DNA of 38,477 bases from Acidobacteriota bacterium (GTDB lineage: Bacteria; Acidobacteriota; Terriglobia; Terriglobales; Acidobacteriaceae), in assembly GCA_021793595.1 (NCBI GenBank), contig JAJYSL010000018.1:1-38477 (forward strand). The letters are read 5' to 3'. Positions 36,028 through 38,477 of the stretch are shown here, piece by piece (the stretch's first letter is position 1; every line of letters starts with the position of its first letter). The position numbers were made by a program, and so were the translations under genes. The notes under the pieces are model-generated. The model worked only from the letters and a program-made list of their open reading frames with translations. It did not search any database and was not told the origin of the DNA.

Positions 36028-37326
36028 ATGGCAATGGCAAGCGCAGAAAGCACGAATCAGCTTGTGGTCGAGTCAGCGCCGGGCAGCAAAACCGCGTTGC
36101 CCATGGTGATTACGCTCTTCTTTCTGTGGGGCTTCATCACCTGTCTGAACGACATCCTCATCCCTCACCTGAAGCACCTCTTCACGTTGAATTATGCCGA
36201 GGTCATGCTGGTGCAGACCTTCTTCTTCGCCGGCTATTTCATTTTTGCGCTTCCCTCCGGCAAGGTGATTGACTGGATCGGCTATAAGTGGACGATGGTG
36301 GCGGGCCTGTTGGTCATGGCGGTCGGCGCCCTAGGCTTTCTTCCAGCGGCCATGGTTCCATCCTTTCCGCTGTTCCTGGTGGCATTGGGAATCGTAGCCG
36401 CCGGAATGACGCTGCTGCAGGTTGCCGCCAATCCGTATGTAATCGTTCTGGGACGTCCGGAGACCGCCTCCAGCCGACTGAATCTGGCGCAGGCTTTTAA
36501 CTCGCTCGGAACTACCGTTGCGCCCTACATTGGCAGCCTGTTCATTCTCGGCACCGTCCCCCTGACCGCCAATCAATTGAGTGCGCTCTCACCCGCTGCG
36601 CTCCACGCCTACCGCGTGACGGAAGCTTCCGTGGTCAAACTTCCCTACACATTGATCGCTATCATTCTCGTCTCTTTTGCAATCGCGATGGCGCTCTATA
36701 AACTGCCGATGATTCGCACCCGCGACGAAAACGCGGCCTCTGCGCCTCTGCCCAGCATCTGGACGCAACGACACCTGGTACTCGCGGTCATCGCGATTTT
36801 TGTCTATGTCGGAGCGGAAGTGTCGATCGGAAGTTTTCTCATCAACTATTTGAGCCAGCCGGACATCGGCAATATGCCCCAGAAGGCGGCGGCTCTGTAT
36901 GTCGCGTTTTATTGGGGCGGCGCGATGATTGGGCGTTTCTGCGGCGCTGGCATCACACAGAAGCTTCGCGCCGGCCCGGTGCTGGGAGTGGCCGCTGTCG
37001 TCGCCTGTTGCCTGGTGCTTACCTCAATGTTGACGTTTGGCCACATCGCCATGTGGAGCATCATTCTGGTCGGTCTCTTCAACTCCATCATGTGGCCGAA
37101 CATCTTTGCCCTGGGGCTGGCCGAGCTGGGACCTTTGACGAATCTTGGATCCAGCCTGCTGGTGATGGGAGTGTTGGGTGCGGCGCTGATCCCCTTGCTG
37201 CAGGGCTTCGTGGCCGATCACATGGGCATCCACCACGCATTCTTCCTGCCCGCTCTGTGCTACGTCTACATCTGCTTCTACGGCTTCAAAGGCTCCATCG
37301 TCCGGCATCAACAGGTAGCCGCGTGA
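36028..37326 (+). CDS. FucP/GlcP-type sugar:proton symporter (MFS)
   Basis: 432 residues, twelve predicted spans. The first helix FFLWGFITCLNDILIPHLK is the hallmark of the FHS family of the MFS (FucP fucose, GlcP glucose/galactose transporters); Asn and Asp in it face the sugar path. ANPYVIVLGRPETASSRLNLAQAFNSLGTTVAPY is the second conserved block, with further motifs FLINYLSQ, FYWGGAMIGRF, and NSIMWPNIFALGL. Imports a hexose across the inner membrane by proton coupling; which hexose is not clear. The frame is open from 35944, but ATG at 36028 (MAMASAES) gives a normal N-terminus; the ribosome site is weak. Convergent with zwf, 117 bp apart, so glucose uptake next to glucose-6-phosphate oxidation is plausible. 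Confidence 0.92.
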   Translation: MAMASAESTNQLVVESAPGSKTALPMVITLFFLWGFITCLNDILIPHLKHLFTLNYAEVMLVQTFFFAGYFIFALPSGKVIDWIGYKWTMVAGLLVMAVGALGFLPAAMVPSFPLFLVALGIVAAGMTLLQVAANPYVIVLGRPETASSRLNLAQAFNSLGTTVAPYIGSLFILGTVPLTANQLSALSPAALHAYRVTEASVVKLPYTLIAIILVSFAIAMALYKLPMIRTRDENAASAPLPSIWTQRHLVLAVIAIFVYVGAEVSIGSFLINYLSQPDIGNMPQKAAALYVAFYWGGAMIGRFCGAGITQKLRAGPVLGVAAVVACCLVLTSMLTFGHIAMWSIILVGLFNSIMWPNIFALGLAELGPLTNLGSSLLVMGVLGAALIPLLQGFVADHMGIHHAFFLPALCYVYICFYGFKGSIVRHQQVAA

Positions 37327-37443
37327 CAATCGGTCTGCCGCAAAAAAGAGGTTCGAAACGTCCAAAGCGGCTCAAGCGACCAGAGAATTCTCCCGGCTGT
37401 TATCCAGTGCCAAAGGGGAGCCCGGTCTGACATTTCTGCTGCA

Positions 37444-38477
37444 TCAACTCTTCGGCGTGTCGCTGGGCTCTGGATTGTGCCAACCGCCATCCTTAGCAAT
37501 CAAAACATCCGCGGCCTTCGGTCCCCAGCTCCCTCGTTTGTAGGGCAGAGCGCGGTGATGCTTCTTAAGTACCGGCTCAACCACCGCCCACGCTGCTTCC
37601 ACCGATTCTTCGCGAGTAAACAACGCACCGTCGCCCTTCATGGCGTCACCCAATAGCCGCTCGTATGGGCTTTCTGCGCCCACTTGTTCCTCACTCAGAA
37701 ACAGTTCCCTCGGCTCGCCTGTGAATTCCTCTCCTGCAAGTTTGACGCGTGCAGCCAGCGCGATCGCGGAGTCAGGAGAAAGCCTGATGCGCAGATAATT
37801 TGACCGATCATTGGCGGATACAGAATCTGCAAATAGTCTCTGCGGCGGCGGCTTCAACTCCACCATCACTTCCGTCGCCGTGTCCGCCAAATACTTGCCT
37901 GAACGCAGGTAAAAGGGCACGCCGTCCCAGCGCCAGGAATCGATCATCAAACGCAAGGCGCAGAAGGTTTCAACGTCGGAATTTTTGGCTACATCGGGCT
38001 CCTGGCGATAGCCGTCGTACTGGCCACGAACCAAATCCTCCGGCCGCAGCGGACGCATTGCCTTGAAGACTTTGGCCTTTTCAGCCTGCACCGCACCAAA
38101 CTCGCGACCTGACGGCGCTTCCATCGCCAGCAGCGCGACGATTTGGAACAGGTGATTTTCAACCACATCGCGCAAGCATCCGGCAGTTTCATAAAATGCA
38201 CCGCGATCCTTCACTCCGAAATTCTCTGAAAGCGTGATCTGCACGCTGGCCACATAATTGCGATTCCATATAGGCTCCAGAAATGAATTGGCGAAGCGGA
38301 AATAGAGGATGTTCATAATCGCCTCTTTTCCCAGAAAGTGATCGATGCGGAAGATAGAGTCTTCAGGGAATACCGATCGTGCAACGCGATTCAGTTCTCG
38401 CGCCGAAGCCAGGTCGCGACCAAAGGGCTTCTCCACAATCACGCGTCCGTGGTCCGCCAGCTTGGCCTTGCCCAGTC
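37444..38477 (-). CDS. zwf: Glucose-6-phosphate 1-dehydrogenase, 3' part
   Basis: NAD(P)-dependent first enzyme of the oxidative pentose phosphate pathway. About 344 C-terminal residues are in the window; the frame runs unbroken to the right edge ([19 protein letters not shown]). Family marks: [11 protein letters not shown], the active-site signature [13 protein letters not shown] with the substrate Lys and catalytic His, [44 protein letters not shown] and the C-terminal SWGPKAAD. The N-terminal Rossmann part lies beyond the window. The first ATG-like codon inside (38442) is only an internal codon, not the start. All recognisable positions are intact, so the gene is expected to be functional. 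Confidence 0.97.
   Translation of the reverse strand, partial: LGKAKLADHGRVIVEKPFGRDLASARELNRVARSVFPEDSIFRIDHFLGKEAIMNILYFRFANSFLEPIWNRNYVASVQITLSENFGVKDRGAFYETAGCLRDVVENHLFQIVALLAMEAPSGREFGAVQAEKAKVFKAMRPLRPEDLVRGQYDGYRQEPDVAKNSDVETFCALRLMIDSWRWDGVPFYLRSGKYLADTATEVMVELKPPPQRLFADSVSANDRSNYLRIRLSPDSAIALAARVKLAGEEFTGEPRELFLSEEQVGAESPYERLLGDAMKGDGALFTREESVEAAWAVVEPVLKKHHRALPYKRGSWGPKAADVLIAKDGGWHNPEPSDTPKS

Overview
The window is a 38.5 kb chromosomal stretch from a Gram-negative bacterium, most likely an Acidobacteriota member of the Terriglobia/Acidobacteriaceae kind. This is inferred from moderately high GC, many secreted or membrane proteins of a style common in that group, an outer-membrane LPS enzyme (Kdo hydroxylase), a DUF1844 protein, and a palindromic operator of the sort that group often carries. 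No species can be named from the sequence alone. Both window edges cut genes: typA/bipA on the left and zwf on the right.

Layout. 1-3.4 kb (minus): 5' part of typA, a secreted zinc-dependent phospholipase C-like protein, a spacer with a decayed coding remnant, and a secreted DUF4142 protein. 3.5-5.3 kb (plus): a GH127 beta-L-arabinofuranosidase-like gene that is broken (no start, one-base frameshift in an A6 run). 5.5-9.7 kb: two large convergent polytopic membrane proteins of glycosyltransferase-C type; the second lies directly behind enolase (9.75-11.05 kb). 11.7-12.6 kb: a secreted TrbI/VirB10-like protein followed by a clear bidirectional terminator. 12.7-18.0 kb (minus): a compact four-gene run of secreted HExxH metalloprotease, mtnP-type phosphorylase, PfkB kinase and a third GT-C protein.

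18.0-21.7 kb (plus): a tight run of ygfZ-like, DUF1844, PhnP-like metallo-beta-lactamase-fold and ribF genes. 21.8-26.2 kb (minus): a DUF892 remnant, penicillin-binding protein 1A, an S41 peptidase-like protein that lacks the usual Ser/Lys dyad, and a c-type cytochrome. 26.3-27.6 kb (plus): a promoter built on two tandem palindromes, two tiny overlapping ORFs, a six-helix membrane protein and an overlapping winged-helix regulator. 27.6-29.5 kb (minus): ATP-type PEP carboxykinase with a small downstream partner. 29.7-33.8 kb: uncharacterised proteins, a DksA/TraR zinc-finger protein, ruvA and a Kdo 3-hydroxylase. 33.9-38.5 kb: a secreted M28 peptidase with PA-type insert, a FucP-like sugar transporter, and zwf.

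Most genes are central metabolism (eno, pckA, zwf, mtnP), envelope building (PBP1A, KdoO, three GT-C proteins) and secreted hydrolases, which fits a soil heterotroph. I saw no phage, insertion sequence, CRISPR array, tRNA or rRNA. No clearly new multi-gene system stands out. The best candidates for a second look are the palindrome-controlled membrane/regulator module at 26.37-27.61 kb, the apparently dyad-less S41 protein, and the gene remnants at 2.4, 3.6-5.3, 21.9 and 32.4 kb.
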